Origin: Sulfitobacter sp. DFL-14 | GTDB lineage: Bacteria > Pseudomonadota > Alphaproteobacteria > Rhodobacterales > Rhodobacteraceae | Length of the DNA stretch: 33,575 bases | Direction of reading: 5' to 3' | Assembly: GCF_003335585.1 (NCBI RefSeq) | Contig: NZ_QBFD01000046.1 | Location: 1,003,033-1,036,607 of the forward strand | Part shown: one piece after another, positions 33,407-33,575 of the stretch | Layout of the letters: every line of letters starts with the position of its first letter | How positions within the stretch are numbered: position 1 is the stretch's first letter | Notes under the pieces: model-generated | What the model saw: only the letters and a program-made list of their open reading frames with translations | Told to the model about the DNA's origin: nothing | Database searches by the model: none | Position numbers and translations under genes: made by a program

Positions 33407-33575
33407 CGCCAGTCGATTTCATCACCTAGTCACCCGGAATCAAAGTTCGGTTCATTGAATACAGCTCTCAACGGCAGGTTCGCGCCCGACCCCGAGGGCG
33501 GCCCTCCATTTGGCGAGGCATTTTCATTTTTTCATACTTCACAGCATTTTGCGAGGTCGGAGTTTCGCACCCGCC
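33407..33575. other. Window end, no supportable feature
   Basis: The last 169 bases after the zinc-ribbon gene show no long open frame with a start and ribosome site, no tRNA fold and no clear terminator. The sequence is AT-richer than upstream, as in a spacer, and a gene could begin beyond the window edge. Confidence 0.5.

Noticed and set aside
33407..33575. tRNA or gene start at the right edge
   Set aside because: A GGTTCG-like stretch is present, but no cloverleaf or matching acceptor stem could be drawn and no start with a ribosome site was seen.

Overview
The window looks like a chromosomal segment of a high-GC alphaproteobacterium, most likely Rhodobacterales (Roseobacter group). Reasons: fused IspD-IspF, a dusB-ntrB-ntrC-ntrY-ntrX order, activators that have lost GAFTGA, S9 with an N-terminal extension, and a pair of proteins resembling DUF6456 and DUF6477. 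All taxonomic and family calls come from reading the sequence; no search was run. No phage, transposase, CRISPR array, tRNA or rRNA was seen.

Layout. 1-7392 (minus strand): dusB, ntrB, ntrC, ntrY, ntrX, the nitrogen and redox two-component cluster, with ATGA overlaps at dusB/ntrB and ntrY/ntrX and one 112-base gap between ntrC and ntrY that holds a near-perfect palindrome. 7573-9667 (plus): ispDF, pgpA, pncC, coupled by ATGA overlaps (isoprenoid precursors, phosphatidylglycerol, NMN salvage). 9806-10987: ammonium channel amtB, tail to tail with a ratA/coq10 - mmgE/prpD operon (10969-12695, minus). 12765-16266 (plus): hpt, a 57-residue membrane protein, a cytochrome c'/c556, a membrane-anchored diheme cytochrome c, then an FAD monooxygenase preceded by an inverted-repeat element. 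16290-19023: lipA, a DUF6456-like DNA-binding protein, and divergently a DUF6477-like small protein, with a structured AT-richer spacer. 19102-20646: an orphan non-pyrrolysine MttB-family methyltransferase. 20839-25175 (plus): guaA, two EamA transporters, an unknown P-loop protein; a secreted unknown protein lies opposite. 25891-29312 (plus): metA (acetyl-type by its residue 111), an alpha/beta hydrolase, ppk2, a TetR regulator. 29583-31776 (minus): an LLM flavin oxidoreductase and the rplM-rpsI operon. 32031-33406 (plus): a small membrane protein overlapping a zinc-ribbon membrane protein.

From established knowledge of alphaproteobacterial gene order, lipA, ratA, cinA/pncC, ispDF, dusB and ntrBCYX form an ancient neighbourhood; here it is kept in order but interrupted by amtB, mmgE/prpD, hpt, the cytochromes and the monooxygenase. 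Most of the window is therefore core genome. The parts worth a second look are the intergenic structures (an inverted-repeat element at 15085-15182, a nested palindrome at 18500-18540, a dispersed hairpin repeat at about 102, 20758 and 30649) and a few uncharacterised proteins (57-residue membrane protein, P-loop protein, zinc-ribbon pair).
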